Source: Spirogloea muscicola
Lineage: Eukaryota > Streptophyta > Zygnematophyceae > Spirogloeales > Spirogloeaceae
Length of the DNA: 64,000 bases
Reading direction: 5' to 3'
Assembly: GCA_009602725.1 (NCBI GenBank)
Contig: WELB01000042.1
Span: 545,092 to 609,091, forward strand
Positions 1-12,532 of the stretch are shown one piece after another; the first letter of the stretch is position 1, and the number at the start of each line of letters is the position of its first letter. The notes under the pieces are model-generated. The model saw only the letters and a list, made by a program, of their open reading frames with translations, ran no database searches and had not been told where the DNA came from. Both the position numbers and the translations under genes were made by a program.

Positions 1-770
1 CGCCACCGCCGCCGCCGCGGCGCGCGGAGCGGCTCCCGCGGCGGGGCCGGGCCCCGGAGGCGCGAGGAGAGGTCGTCGTTCGCCCAGCCGGCAGCGGGAT
101 CTGCGCCGGCATGCCCTTTCTGATGACCACGGCGGCGGCGGCGGTGGCGGCGGCGGCGGCCTGAGGGCGGCGCTGCTCGAATAGGTAACTGCTGCCTCTG
201 TCGCACGCAGCCGGCCCGGCTGGCGGCGGCGAGGGGTGTGGGATGCCAATCTGCCATGGCCGCCGGCGTGTCCCTGGCGCTTGCCGTGCTTCTGCGAGGC
301 CCCCGCTGAGCTCTTGGGGCGCTCGGAGGCGTTAGTTGTGATCGCGAGCACGGGCTTCGCCCTTTGCCTGCAGCTTGCCTCAGGCCCCCGCTGGTTTGGC
401 CGTAGCCAAGCTGGCTGTTAGCATCTGGCGGTGCGTACGAGCGGGGCCTCGGTGGGCTTGCAGCGCAGCCGGCTAGCTTGCTGCAGCTGATCCTGGGGTC
501 TGAGACTGCAGCTAGTCCGTATTTTGAGCTTCGCTGCAAGTTGTATCAGCGTGTTAAACGTGTCAATTGTATTCTATGAACATAATATATTCATAGAGTA
601 TAAACACTTCACCTGTACGCAGGTCTGACGTCGCTGCCCATTGCAGGCTAGATCGCAGCCCCAGCTGCGGCAGCTGCGGCGGCTGAGGAGGCTGCGGCGA
701 CCCCACGCGGGCGCCCGCGGGAGCCACAGTGGCCAGCGGGGGCGGGCCTCGCGGCCGAGGAGGCGCCGGG
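1..770. other. GC-rich 5' region of the ABC transporter gene, no convincing gene
   Basis: The stretch is GC-rich with GCC/GGC trinucleotide runs near 1-30 and 130-165. Around 560-610 there is a short AT-rich interval. The ATG at 111 opens a frame of only about 17 codons, mostly alanine. It probably holds the promoter and 5' leader of the ABC gene that starts at 771. A 5' end of a gene running left off the window cannot be excluded. I see no conserved coding signal. Confidence 0.5.
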
Positions 771-3700
771 ATGGGGAAGAACAACAAGACGGCCGACGAG
801 GTGCTGCCGTACCAGGGGCCCACCGACCCGGCCGCCGCGCGCTCGCGGCGCGCCCGCAGCGCCGCCCTTCTCGCCCTGGTGCTCGTCGCCGACTTCGCCT
901 GCGTCCTGGTGAGACGGCTGCCCCGGTCCTGGCCTCGTCGGACGAGGAGTCACGTCCTCCTCGGACCGCCGGAGGGCTGGAGTTGCATGCATGAGGCCGT
1001 GCTCTTGAGTGCTGGAGCTCGCTGTGTGCACTCTGTTTCCGCGTGCTGCAAGTCTGGCTGTTAGGGCCCAAATTGCCGCTGTAGTGAAGCAGTGGGCTGC
1101 AGCCTGTCACTCTGAGCTGATCGTACTCGTCGTGTGGTGCGGCTTGCTGCTCCGCTTCAGGGCCTGTACGTCCTCATCCATGGTGCAAGTGCATTCCCCG
1201 GGCCTGGCTGGCGGGCGCTGCTGCACGCCCTGCGAGACTTTGGGCACGACGTTGCAGACCTTGTCCTCCTCACGTTGCTGCGGATCGCGGTCCTTGTTGT
1301 CCTCGCGCACGTAGCCGGCAGAGAAGCCTGGCGGGAGGCGCAGGACCAGCAAAAATGCAGCGGAGGTGCGAGGCGGCTGAGCATTTTTCCTTATCTGCTG
1401 TGGCTTCTGGAGCAGCGGAAGACACATCAGAGCTGCTCGCACGAATATTGGCGATGAACGTGATGAGGCTGCCCCGATTGCAGCGAATTTGAAGTGCACC
1501 ACTTCATCCTTGGCTTTCAGGTGGAGGGAAGCCTGCCGCCACTGCTGCAGCTCCCGCGAGCAGGGAGCTGGGTGCAGCGCCCATAGCAAACGGCGTCAGT
1601 GAGAACAGCGGCAACGGCGGCTTGCGCGAGCCGCTGCTAGTCAAGGACCGCCTGAGCATGTCGCGCACGGAGTGCGAGAAGATGGCAGAGGAGGCGAGCT
1701 TCACGGAGTGGTTCAGCTCCGTGTCGTCCAAGGACCTCACGCTCTTTGCAAGCTTCCTTCTCTGCACTGTCTTCCAGGTATCATTTGCTCCCCAGTCATA
1801 AGGACCGCTGCCCCTGTAGGCTCGGTTGACCATTGGATGGCAAGGGTGCTGCGCTGGAAAATCGTCTTTAGATCCAGTCATGTACTGGATCATGACTGAA
1901 TCTGCATGTGTGTGTGCATGTGTTCGTGCTTGCATGTGCACATTCAATCATGATCTGCATTTCTATAAGTGAATGGGCACATTGCAGTTTTGTATTATCT
2001 TAGGTTAGAGCGTCTGACTTGGCATAAGCTCTTGTACATCCATGTGCACCGGCACCTAGCCCACCTCCCCAGCCTCCCTCCACCCCCCACCAGCCCTCCC
2101 TCTCTTCTTCCTTCCCCCTCCTTCCCATCCGTCCTTTCTTTTCCCCGTCCCTGCCTCTCCCCCTCCCTTGTTCTCTCCCTCCATCCCTTTTCCCCTCTCC
2201 CCACCATTCGCGCACCCCTTCATCTTTCCTCCATTTCAAGACAGAGTACCTGGACCTGAGTCTAGTGCTTGAGGCTTAGATACCTGGGGTTCATGGTCAG
2301 ATTATTGCTCATGTGTGAGGTTTTAGGCTGCGGTCTGCCGGGAATAAGCTGCCTCTTGGTGTTGGCAAGCGGCTATCAAGCTGAGCTTTGGGACTTGTGT
2401 TGTTGAGCTGGGCAGGCAAGCTGCTTGCTAGCTCGCTTGTGGTATTGCACTGACGGGTTGTGCTCGCATTGCGACGGGCCCCCCTTGCTTGGCAGGTTTA
2501 TGTGGGCGCCAAGTGTGTGGCATTTGACTTCTCTTGGGAGGGCGCACAGGGTGTGCTCATGGGCTCCGCAGTGCTCTGGATCAACCTAGAGAGTGTGCTG
2601 GTGAGCCGCGTCGTGGATGACGCCGGTATTCTGGGCCGCGCATGCGCCCTGGCTGCAAAGAAGGCTGAAGAGTCCTCACGAACCAGGCCTAGCGATGGTG
2701 CCCCGCTTGACGTTGTAGTGGGAGCCAACGGCCCTGTGCGAGCCAGGTAAGAGTGGTCGAAGGCCTGAAAATGTATACCTTGAACTGAGGATGTCATTGC
2801 TGGAGTCTTGATCCCTTGATGCTGATGTACTGAAGTGTTAGCTCGTATCTCAAATTCTGGAAATGCACAAGCCGGCTTAGCATCTTCTCAATCAAAGAAG
2901 CCTCAGGGGTTGACGACCAAACTCACTTGAATTGCTCGCTGGTCGCCTGTCCGCATGGGGCGCCAGCAGCAACACGGACCCTGTCTCGGCGGCAGCACTG
3001 CTGAAGGAGGGCCGGCTACGGGGTGACAAGGGCGTGCGTGTGGAGCGCGACGTGAACCAGCGAAGCTACCTGATGCGCGCCGTCGCGCTTGCGCGCCAGG
3101 AGCTTTTTGTCATCTCCATTGGCTTCATGTGTCTCGGTGTGACCTCCGCATCTGGCCTCATCCTCCCCCACTACCAGGTGCTCCTCCCCGCGAAGTAATG
3201 TATGTGTAATCATACTGTTGTATGTATACTTGTATCCTTTGGGAATCAGGCAAGTCACCTCCCCTTGCCTAAGTGCTACAAGCTTTGTACATGTCTGTTC
3301 ACCATGGGCTATCTAAGGCTGGTTATGTCCTGTGCACCTATTACATGTTGGAAAGTGTTCAAAGTTCAAAGTTCTATTGCTGTGAGATCAAGAAAGATCC
3401 TGCTGCATCGTGCTTCTAGTTCTCTGTCGTGTCCTTTCTATATAGTCATTTGGACGTACTCTGAAGCCGGAGCTGCACATGCATTGTTGCAGGGCAGGAT
3501 CCTAGACCAGGTGATCAAGCACAACCCACGCGAATTTCGACGCGACGTCCTGCTCATGGTGGTCTTCAGCCTGGTGACCGGTATCTTCGGGGGCATCCGC
3601 GGCCTTTGCTTCAGCGTTGTTGGCAAGCGTGTGCTTAAGACACTGCAGGACCGCCTCTTCCAGGGGGTCATCATCCAGGATGTTGCTTACTTTGATGCCA

Positions 3701-6536
3701 CTACATCGGGCGAGGTCAGCACTCTGCGCCGCCCAAGCTCTTATCTGGGTCTGTGATGATTGCTAACTCGCTCTCGGAGTCTCACACGCTGACTTTTTGT
3801 CTGTAAGGATGAAGGTCCAGGGTTCTTATCATGACTGACGACATTACCTCGTTGTCGTGGCGGCCATGTTGGCAGCTGACAAGTCGGTTGACCAATGACG
3901 TGTCGTCCATGGCGGAGCCGCTCAACTGGATGCTGTCCACCCTGCTGCGCAACGTGCTGGGCCTGACAGGCGGCTTTGTCATGTGCTTTTGGACGAGCTG
4001 GAAGCTCAGCATGCTTGCCTTCACCACGATGGCGCCCATCATGCACATCACCGCCGTCTACTCCCGCTGGTCCCGCGAGCTCAACCGCAAGCGTTATGCA
4101 GTAAGTGAGACGGTTGCAGCTCGCAGCAGAATATATTCTCTTACTGTATCATGTTATGTTATGAAGTTTTGAGTAATTGTGTTATGTATCTCTAGTTTGC
4201 TACATTTCTACCTACTCTGAGTATTGTTGTCTCGTGACCAGTCCCCTGTTGCTTTCCACACAGTTGTAAGGTCTCGGCTGTTTGTTGCTCGCGCTCCAGG
4301 TCCTTGCGGAGGCCAACTCAGCAGCTTCTGAGGCGCTGGGCAACATACGCACAGTGAGGGCTTTCTCCACCGAGGACACGGAGGTCGCGCGTTTCCAGAG
4401 CAAGACTTATGGGGCCATGCAGAAGGGCGTCCGGGATGCCTTTGCCTACTCAGGGGCAGTGGCCATCAACAACTGGCTGGACCTCGGCGCATCTGTGCTC
4501 ATTCTCTGGTATGTTTGCTTGGAGCATCGTCTTCACCCCTCTTTGTGAAGATGTTGATGCAGAAGAGCAGCAATGGACCCTTTCCTGCTGGTTGAGGCAT
4601 ACACATGGGCCTTAGACTCCCTGAGCTTCTGTTGGCCAGATGTATTCTATGGCTTGTATATTGAAATGACTATCATGGTATAGAAATGCATTTGAAGGTT
4701 TGAGCTGCCTGAAGTCTACAACACTGGTGCTCGTGCAGGTACGGCGGTGTGTTGGTGATGGATGGAAAGCTATCCGTTGGGAAGCTGATCACCTTCCAGC
4801 TTTACTGGAACCTCATCCAGTCGGGCTACCAGAGCATCATGTCAGTCCTCATGTCGCTCACGCGTGCGGCGGGGGCAGCTCAGCGCGTGCTCTCGCTGAT
4901 TGACGCTCTGCCTGACATCGACCCTAACTCGGGCACAAAGGTCAGGCGGCAAATTTGAGCGGCAGCCTCTGCTCTCTGCCTGCACCTGCTGTTACTCCTT
5001 GCATGCATGGCACTAAGCTCTGTGGAGGAAGCAGCTCAGGCTTGTGACTTTGAGCCTGCGTGCGTGGCAGCTCTCTAGCGTGGAAGGGGAGCTCAGACTG
5101 GAGGACCTGCACTTCCACTACCAGATGCGGCCGCAGCATCCGGTGCTGCAGGGCGTCAGCCTGACCATTCCTAAGGGCAGCGTGTGCGCCCTCGTCGGGC
5201 GGTCAGGCGGCGGCAAGTCCACGCTCGTGCACCTTCTCATGCGCTTCTACGACCCCGTCAAGGGCTCCATCTTGCTGGATGGCTGGGACTTGCGGAGCCT
5301 CAACCTGAAGACAGTTCATCAGCACATGGGGCTGGTGGCCCAAGACACACAGATGTGGGCATCCTCCATTGAGGAGAATATTACATATGGCCTTCCGTCG
5401 TACACTCAAGAGGAGCTCGAGAATGCCGCCAGGTCCGGCAGTTGCCATGAAATACATAGTAGTATCTCTGCTGCAAGCTCTGATCAACGGTCACTCCTAG
5501 AGCTACCACCACAATCATGGTCTGTAAAAGTTGTGTGACACAATCCTGCATGCCTTGACCTTGAATTACGTCCATCTTACAATGTCTGATGTGCTACCAA
5601 GTGTGTCTTGCTTTTGCGTGTCATTAGGAGTGCGAATGCACATGACTTCATCATGAGGTTCCCTGAGGGCTATGCAACCCGAGTTGGCGAGCGGGGCGTT
5701 CGCCTGTCTGGCGGTCAGCGACAGGTCAATCTCTTTGCACCTGATGACCTGATCACCTTTTCACCTGATCATGTGCACCTCCTGCATGTAGCTATTATGG
5801 TCGCCAGCCACTTCACCTCGTTGCTGTGAATTTTTGTGGGTATGCTGTGGCAACCAACGGCAATCAAAATGGTCTCCTCGTTTACTGAGATTCTGTTGTG
5901 AACATGGTGGCATATGTTGGTTGCAGCGTGTGGCTATTGCAAGAATGTTGCTACGCAAGCCCAAGATACTGTTGCTCGACGAGGCCACGTCCGCCCTGGA
6001 CACTGAGAGTGAGGCGCTGGTCCAGGCAGCCTTGGACCGGCTCATCTCAGAGGGTAACCGAACCGTGGTGCTGGTGGCCCATCGGCTGTCCACAGTTAGA
6101 AATGCGGACATGATAGCGGTTATCGACAAGGGTTCAGTAGTGGAACAGGGCACACATGACGAGCTTCTCCAGAAAAGTATGCACACACCCCTCCTTGTCT
6201 CCTGATTGTAGAACAATGTATGCGGGTTGTAGCTCAGTCCTGGCATCCTCAATGCCTAAAAACTAACATTTCAATAGATGTCATACCAACGGTAATGACT
6301 GCTGCTCAAATTCATATTGCGTCTCTCCTTTGCTCAGTGAAGAGATTTTCTGGTGTAGTCTCTTTGTCCAAGTCACATTTTTGTAATGCCTCTGCGCAAT
6401 GTATGTTGCAGAGGATGGAGTGTACGAGAAGCTAGTCAGGCGACAGTTGCAAAGGACGGCCAACACATTAGACGAGACAGGAGTGGATACTTCAGACGTT
6501 ATAAGTTCCCTCTTAGATGAGCCTCGAAAGAGATGA
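771..6536 (+). CDS. ABCB-type half ABC transporter (TAP/HMT1-like), 13 exons, 917 aa
   Basis: A membrane exporter half-transporter expected to act as a dimer. Exons: 771-908, 1161-1365, 1521-1777, 2496-2746, 2967-3177, 3493-3714, 3876-4100, 4300-4508, 4739-4940, 5071-5432, 5628-5724, 5927-6176, 6412-6536. Phases agree and the sum is 2754 nt (917 codons plus stop). The first four exons form a hydrophobic N-terminal extension (TMD0-like). Exons 5-9 carry the six-helix ABC membrane domain, with the typical [13 protein letters not shown] segment across the exon 6/7 join. The nucleotide-binding domain has Walker [10 protein letters not shown], a Q-loop (VAQDTQ), signature LSGGQRQ, Walker [13 protein letters not shown] and H-loop VAHRLST. 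All catalytic residues are present, so it should be active. Start chosen at ATG 771, the first ATG of the open exon. TMD0 plus a single NBD fits TAP-like and HMT1-like ABCB proteins (organelle or vacuole export of peptides or chelates). The substrate cannot be read from the sequence. Confidence 0.93.
2057..2235. repeat. Polypyrimidine (C/T) tract in an intron
   Basis: About 180 bp of nearly pure C and T on the plus strand lies within intron 3 of the ABC transporter gene. It is strand-asymmetric rather than a simple microsatellite. It sits far from the 3' splice site at 2495, so it is much longer than a normal polypyrimidine tract. Confidence 0.8.
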
Positions 6537-7759
6537 GATCAGTGATGTACGTCACTCTTCAATGGTTCCAGGTACAATCAAGCAGTAGTACAAATGTGCA
6601 ACAAGCCACAGGATGGCTGCCATATTGGGCAGCTCAGTGGCTGCCAGATTGGGCAGCTCCGTGGCTCTGTTTGCATGGCCATATTGGCCAGCTGGGATGT
6701 CCTCCTTGAGCTCTGTCACATGCACTGGCCAACCACCTGACTTTTCTCACGTGGTAAATTGATGCACTGAGTTGCTCAAGGTGCTAGTTGCCCTACTGGA
6801 CAATTGCATCAAAATGTCAGGCTTGTGTATCTTATGTGCTGAGGACGGTAGACAGGTTTTGACAGTTCAGTTTACACCATGAAACACCACGCCTTAGGTG
6901 CCCAGCAATGACTGGTCGGGCAGCGGAGACGTAGTCATTGATGATGCACATAAGATGACAGTGGCTTGATTGGCCTCTTGATGGCAACTGGAAAATTGCA
7001 GTTTGGACAATATCAGACGCTTGCTAGCAATGACCTCATTTTCTGTTTCTTCAATTGCAATTTGGATAAGCAAGCTTGCCAGTCAGTGTCCCTGCCATGA
7101 TCAGTAGTATGAGCCACATATGATGAGGCTGGCTTCGATTGAACAATGATTTCTATGACTGCGGAACATTCAGCCTTTGTCCAGCACGATATAAATTCCC
7201 TGAGTTGTCAAAGTGGCCTCTGCGCAGGCAGTCTTATTTCAGCGGATGCCTAGTGATGACAGGCGCCTGCTCAGCATGAGGGATTGATCAGGTCACTAAT
7301 TATCAGATGGCAAGCTCAGCATGTATTGCTTGATGAGCAAAACCCATCAGCAACATGGGCGGCCGGAAGCGGCAAGCAGCGGCGGAGGCAGCAAGAGATG
7401 GCTGCTGCGAGGTCACAGCCACTGGACACAGGCTGGAGACAATACTAGCCCTTGCATGCACCTGTGCTTGTGTGCACAGGCTTTGCCTCCTCTCACATTA
7501 TAACGATGGGAGTCAGTACCACATGCTTGCCCTCTTGCTAGCCCTCACTGCTAGTTTGTCCCTGTTCCGAGCAATTGCAGATCTGCATAAAACTGACCTT
7601 GACTATAGGTTGTCAGGCTGGCTATGGATGACTACCTTCTTTTCAGCACTTCACCGTTAGCATACAATACACACTTGTACACCCAATTACAGCATACGAA
7701 TCTCTGTACAAAACCTCGGGCGTTCAGATTGTGTGCTGCAAGGTGTTCCAAGGGCTGCC
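6537..7759. other. Intergenic region between ABC transporter and WDR83, with a 24-bp direct duplication
   Basis: No coding signal was recognised. A 24-bp unit at 6615-6638 is repeated once at 6639-6662 with two mismatches. The region should hold the 3' UTRs of two convergent genes (ABC stop at 6536, WDR83 stop at 7760). Short open frames here have no family features. Confidence 0.5.
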
Positions 7760-10297
7760 TCAGCGTTTCCAGACAGCCACGGAGCCATCCACCGATGATG
7801 TGAGCAGGCAGCACTCTTTGGGATGATACGACACACCTGTCACCTGCAACCCATGACAACTACACCTTGTGAAATTTCCTGCTGAAACTAGGGCATCACA
7901 GACTTGCACAACTTCAGCCTTCCTACCCGCTGTGCTTGCACAACATTGCTCTACTCAACTGCCAGGTGTGAGACACGAGACGAGCACGACTTTCGCATCA
8001 CCCTGCAGGTGTGCGAGACCAGCATCTCAGGCTTGACTCCTGGCATACCGCTGCTGTATGGCCATTGATTGAGGTCATTCTGGCGTCCACAAGGTCCCAG
8101 AAGCAGATCCGTCCATCCTCAGATCCACTGATGACATGCGCGTCCGTGTTGCTCAGGCAGCTGTCGAGCTTGTATGACTGCACAGAGCAAGCCTTGCAGC
8201 GCTCATGATTGATTGAACAGATGGTCAGGCTACTCATCAGCTGGAGAGCACAAGTAGCTCACTGACCCAAGAGCACCTGAAGCCCAGGCAACCATCAATG
8301 AGGCTCAACAAGGATCAGCGTTTATGATTGTGTCGTCAGTGCAGCAGAGCATGGCCTGCACACTCTGATGACAATAAAGTGAAATGCCATCACTTCCTTG
8401 CGCAACGACCTGTCCACAAGTGGCTCGCACATGCCTCAACAGCCCTTTCTTACTGCTGAGCAGCCATCACCCACCTCATTCACATGACCTTTGTACTCGT
8501 TTAGCAGTTCGCCTGATGCCCTGCCATGAGGTCAGACACCTATCAATTGCAAGGCTAGACTCCACATAATGTAATCAGCTCTTTGGAGCTTGGTGTGGAT
8601 ACAGCCCCATAACGGTGCTGCAGGACATTCGCAGCTGCCCTTGGTCCAGACGCCGCAGGTTGTCCCCAAGGGGGCCTCACTTGTCGAGTAGCCGCACAGT
8701 GCTGTCCAGGCAGCCGGCAAGGACGCAGTTGCCGTCGTTGGAGAGGCTCACGCTGGTCACTGGCCGTCCCAGATGGTCGGAGACCACCCTACACAGAGCC
8801 GGATGGGAAAGCAGGGCAACAGGCTGAGCCAGACGACGCATCAAGCTGCAGCTCTCCATTCCTACTTCTTCACTGATATCTGAAGATGATTTTTGGTCAA
8901 AATCTCACACTCTTTACATCCGGGAGACGATGTGCTGCAAGGATAATGCTGTTGCAAATGTTCTGGATTGCCTTTTGCGAGCTATCCAGCTACTTGTGAG
9001 AGAGCATTGCATCTAGGAGGCCATGCTTCACCATTACCGGCCCATGCGGATGTCAAGTGACCGGACGGAGCCATCAACGCTGCCGGCAACAATCTCCGAC
9101 TTGGTCAGCGCCACCGACGATACACTGTCGCTAAACGGGTCGATCACCTGCTCTGCTCGTACAGAGCTTGCATGTCAGGAGCAGGCGAACCGAACCTTCC
9201 ACGTGTCAATCACAGCACTTTGCCGCTTCTCGCCAGACACTCGCGTCATTGCTGGTTCTTTGAGCGTTGCAGGCTGGCAAAGCTTGCACATAGACAGAGC
9301 GCTGAGGAAATCTTGACATGAGCTTTAATACACTTGTGCAGTCAGCAGGAGATTCGTACATGCATGTCTAGGCTGCAACCGCTTCTCACTTGGGTAGTGC
9401 AGGAAGCAGCTGCGGCAGCAGGGGAGCGCAGACCTGGATGGGGTCGATGCTGCGCGAGCGGCAGTCCCAAGCCCTGACGCTGCGGTCGTAGCCGCCGGTG
9501 ACGACCACCGCGGACGTGTCGCTGAATTTGACGGCGTTGACCTGTGGCAGGCCATTGCGAGCTGCATTGCTCAGCCTCGCCGAGGAGCGCGACAGGACGG
9601 ACTTGAACTCGGGCAGCCGGATAACAGCTGCAGAGCCTTAGATACCCGACCCCCTCGTTTCGGAAGCGTGGGCCCTGACCCATGGTATGGCAACCCTCAT
9701 GAATTGGTCGCGCTGTGGTGCTCATGGTCACGTCGTGGTACCAGGGCGCCATAAAACCTGAACCCTAAACCCTAAACCCTAAGCCCAGCCCGGGCTAATG
9801 GGAACGTGGGCAGTCTGCGGCCCCCCAAGAGCCCTCTCACAGCACGGCGCTTGCGAGCTCCCAGTGCTTCCAGATGGATACTCCCACACGCCAGCGAGCA
9901 GCAAGAGCGATAAGGGGTACCCACCTCGCCGTCGTGGCCGCAGAACTTGCGCACCACGCGCGTGGTCGCGACGTCCCACAGGAACACCTGCCGGTCGCCG
10001 CCGCACGACGCCAGGCTGCCGTTGTCCCTGCAGCGGCAGTCGATGCTTCAAGGGCTTGACGGTTCAGCCCTGTGCTGCAGTTAGCGCCCCAGACGCTCCG
10101 CCATGGAATGCTTCGCCGCGGCGAGCGAAGGGGCGGCAGCGGCAGAAGCGCACCCGGCGGCGGCGACGTCGCGGACGTCGCGGCCGTGGCCGAGGAAGGC
10201 GGCGACGGCGGCGCCGCGGTGCGGGTTCCAGAGGCGCACGGCGCGGTCGCGGCCGCCGGTGAGGCAGTTNTGGCACCTGGCCCTTGGCGACCGCCAT
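7760..10297 (-). CDS. WDR83: WD40-repeat protein WDR83/MORG1, exon 1 interrupted by an N
   Basis: WD40 propeller scaffold. The human protein is linked to MAPK scaffolding and the spliceosome; plants have one orthologue. In gene order the pieces are: about 10297-10150 (LTGGRDRAVRLWNPHRG, then HGRDVRDV), 10027-9925 (CGGDRQVFLWDV, KFCGHDGE), roughly 9550-9440 (VNAVKFSDTS, GGYDRSVRAWDCRS), roughly 9150-9050 (DSVSSVALTKSEIVAGSVDG, then LDIRMGR), 8788-8681 (GRPVTSVSLSNDG, LDSTVRLLDK), 8177-8049 (SYKLDSCLSNTDAHVISGSE, CFWDLVDA) and 7843-7760 (VTGVSYHPKE, SSVDGSVAVWKR, stop). The order and wording follow WDR83 closely, including the SYKxDxCL segment. One small exon, expected around 8570-8660, was not resolved. 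The N-terminal 'GHEGAVLAARFN' part is missing at the N at 10270, so the ATG at 10297 is doubtful. The gene is head-to-head with the patatin-like gene. Confidence 0.88.
9761..9786. repeat. Short interstitial telomeric repeat (CCCTAAA x3)
   Basis: Three perfect plant-type telomeric words in a row, CCCTAAACCCTAAACCCTAA, lie inside a WDR83 intron. The array is too short to be a chromosome end. It may be a telo-box, or a filler left by repair with telomeric DNA. Confidence 0.85.
10270..10270. other. Single N (assembly join) in WDR83 exon 1
   Basis: One N sits in a GC-rich stretch. To its left the reading frame gives canonical WDR83 sequence. To its right about 25 residues expected from the family are absent. 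The single N therefore probably stands for a gap of unknown length rather than one unread base. Confidence 0.6.
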
Positions 10298-10439
10298 GGA
10301 CCACCCGCAAAGTGCCGCCGCCGGCGCCGGCGCCGGGCTGAGGGGTCTCCCACGTGCCCTGACCTCTTCAGCAGCGCCGGACAGCCAACACAGGTTCACC
10401 TAAGTGTAGGCAAATTTCGAAGCGGCGACGAAACGTGCA
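10298..10439. promoter_or_regulatory. Probable shared promoter between WDR83 (-) and the patatin-like gene (+)
   Basis: The two genes are transcribed away from each other, and only about 140 bp separate their likely starts. I see no TATA box. The interval is GC-rich with one AT-richer patch near 10395-10425. The call is inferred from gene orientation only. Confidence 0.4.
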
Positions 10440-12164
10440 ATGGCACTCGAGGCGCCGCCGCCTCCGCCGCCGCCGCCACCGCCGCCGCCTCCGCCGCCGC
10501 GCGGCCGCTGCTGAGCTTCCCAGGCGGGTGGGCGCCAGAGCTTCCCGCGCAGCCGCGCCAGCCATGGCCCCACGACGGCGGGCGAGCCTTGGCGCTCACC
10601 ACGCGGCGCGAGCTGCGGGGCGCTGCAGGGGCATGTTCTTCTACTGGCAGCTGGGCGCGGCGGCGGGCCTGGCGCAGCGCTACGACCTGGGCGCTGTGGA
10701 CATGGCCGGCGCCAGCGCCGGCGCGCTCGCCGCCACGCTGGCCGCCTGCCGCGTCGACGGCGCCGCGGCCGCCGAGGCCGCCTTCCAGCTCTCGCTCGAC
10801 CACAAGGTCTGGGACAACCCGGCCGGTACGCTGCTCACAAGGCCGCGTGCGCCGGCTCTCGGGACTCTTGCCACTGCCGCTGCCACCTCTTGCCGCTGCC
10901 ATGGCTGCCGCCACTACATGTCGGTCACGGCAGCTCGCTCTCGCCGCCATGCACGCAGGCCTTGGAGGCGTCTGGGGCGGCCTGATACGCCTCTGGCTGC
11001 AGGGCCTGCTGCCCGCTGACGCCGCCGAGCGCTGCCGGGGCCGCCTGCACCTCTATGTTGTCCACCTCCCCAGCATCCGGCACCGGCATGCCCGCCTGCC
11101 CGGCCGCACTGCCCTTGCCCCGCTGATATGAGTTACCGCCAGCTTTGCGCGCCCAGCTGATAGCGATGCACCTCGAATGCTCAATACCACACCTTCCATG
11201 TCGTTGTCAGGTGTTGGGTTCTGAGGTGCAATCCGGGGACACGGTGCTTGAGCCAGACGTTTGATAGCTGTCCACCTCGGCCTGGCCTGTTGCACGCGCA
11301 CGCAGGAGCACTGGCTTTGCAAGGCAGTCCTTCACCGACTTTGCCAGCCGCGACGACCTCATTGACTGTTGCCTGGCATCCGTGCACATACCCTGGTTTA
11401 TAGACGGCCACCCGTGGGCGCACTTCCGCGGTCGGCGCTCTCTTGATGGCTCACTGTTCGCATCAAGGTTGCTACTGTCTTCTGGACCTCATAATTTATG
11501 GAGCATCGCACCATGCTGTCAGTCAATTGATAGACAGCTTGCAGTGGCTTGTGCTGAAACAAGTCATCTGTGTGACATGAACCACCACAGTCTGAGTACA
11601 AGCAATCAGTCACCTAGCTATATGGTAGACTAGACAGCCAATTAAGCTGCCCCTGCATTGATCTTTGCAGTACACTGACTTCTATCATTGGGATGCACTG
11701 TTGCTGCGTCCACAGGCAGGATCTAGCTTTGGGTGGCAGCCGGCCAACGGTCTGGCTTGATTACACTGACGATCCGGTATGCCCCTTGCTGGTCATCAAT
11801 CTTGTCCTTCAGTGGACAAGATAGATGACTTGCCTCCTGTCTGTTGGTTGTGATCCGAAGGATGCCGCAGAAAATGCCTCGTTATCCTGCGGTGATCAAG
11901 TACATTGCAACGAGATCATGTCTTTGCTATTTTGCTGAGAAAGCGGAGCAATGCATGCAGGCCATGAGGAAGGACCGCCTCCAGTTCCTCAGCCTTGGTG
12001 CCAAGGGTGAGGGCCCCAGCCGCACGTGGCAGTGGATTGAGGAGATGATGGCAGCTGGCGAGCTATTTGTTCTAAGGGCCCATCAAGATGGCTCGCTTTC
12101 GCCGCTCCATTCTGCAGCCCTTATGGCAGACATTATGGAGCAGAGCAACGAAGCTGACGCGTGA
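10440..12164 (+). CDS. Patatin-like phospholipase (PNPLA) protein
   Basis: Acyl-lipid hydrolase with a Ser-Asp dyad. Exon 1 ends at 10527 with LLSFPGG. It joins exon 2 (10629-10825) to give the oxyanion loop GGGMFFYWQLGAA and the nucleophile motif GASAG. Exon 3 starts at 10959 (GLGGVWGGLIRLWLQGLLP, DAAERCRGRL). A later exon ending near 11470 carries DFASRDDLIDC, ASVHIPWFIDG and then DGSLFA, whose Asp fits the second catalytic residue (DGG/DGA in most patatins, DGS here). Further exons give TVWLDYTDDP and a C-terminus ending at 12164. This matches a plant and algal patatin-like group with the 'ASVHIPWF' signature. The start is uncertain: ATG 10440 leads into a proline-rich GC repeat in another frame from LLSFPGG. 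Either a sequence error in the repeat or an upstream exon must explain this. Confidence 0.82.
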
Positions 12165-12532
12165 CATGACCCAAATTTGAGATTATCTCAACATTAGGCC
12201 GCGTTCGACAGTACTCACATTGTTTACAGTGTGGCTGCATTTGACAAAGTAAGTCTCCACGAGGGTGTACACTGGAGGCAGTTGTGGGACTCTTTACTCT
12301 CTCTTGTGTCATTCCACACCAGCCAAATATATATTCTCTTGCTGTGCTCAAGGCTGCAACCGCAGTCTGGGCCAAGTCAGCAAGTAGTAGGAGCACTGCT
12401 TCACTGATTTATAAAACGGACGTGCCTGCCATCATGAGCGAAGAGCTCTGCCACGGCATGGGATGAGGATTCGCAGGCCAGCTCACGGCTCCCCTGCTGC
12501 AGATTGCCAAGAAGGAGAATGACCTGCACCTG

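Noticed and set aside
9761-9786. Telomeric words as a telomerase RNA template
   Set aside because: No upstream Pol III/U6-type promoter words or long structured RNA context were seen at this site or at the other three arrays. They lie in introns of protein genes.
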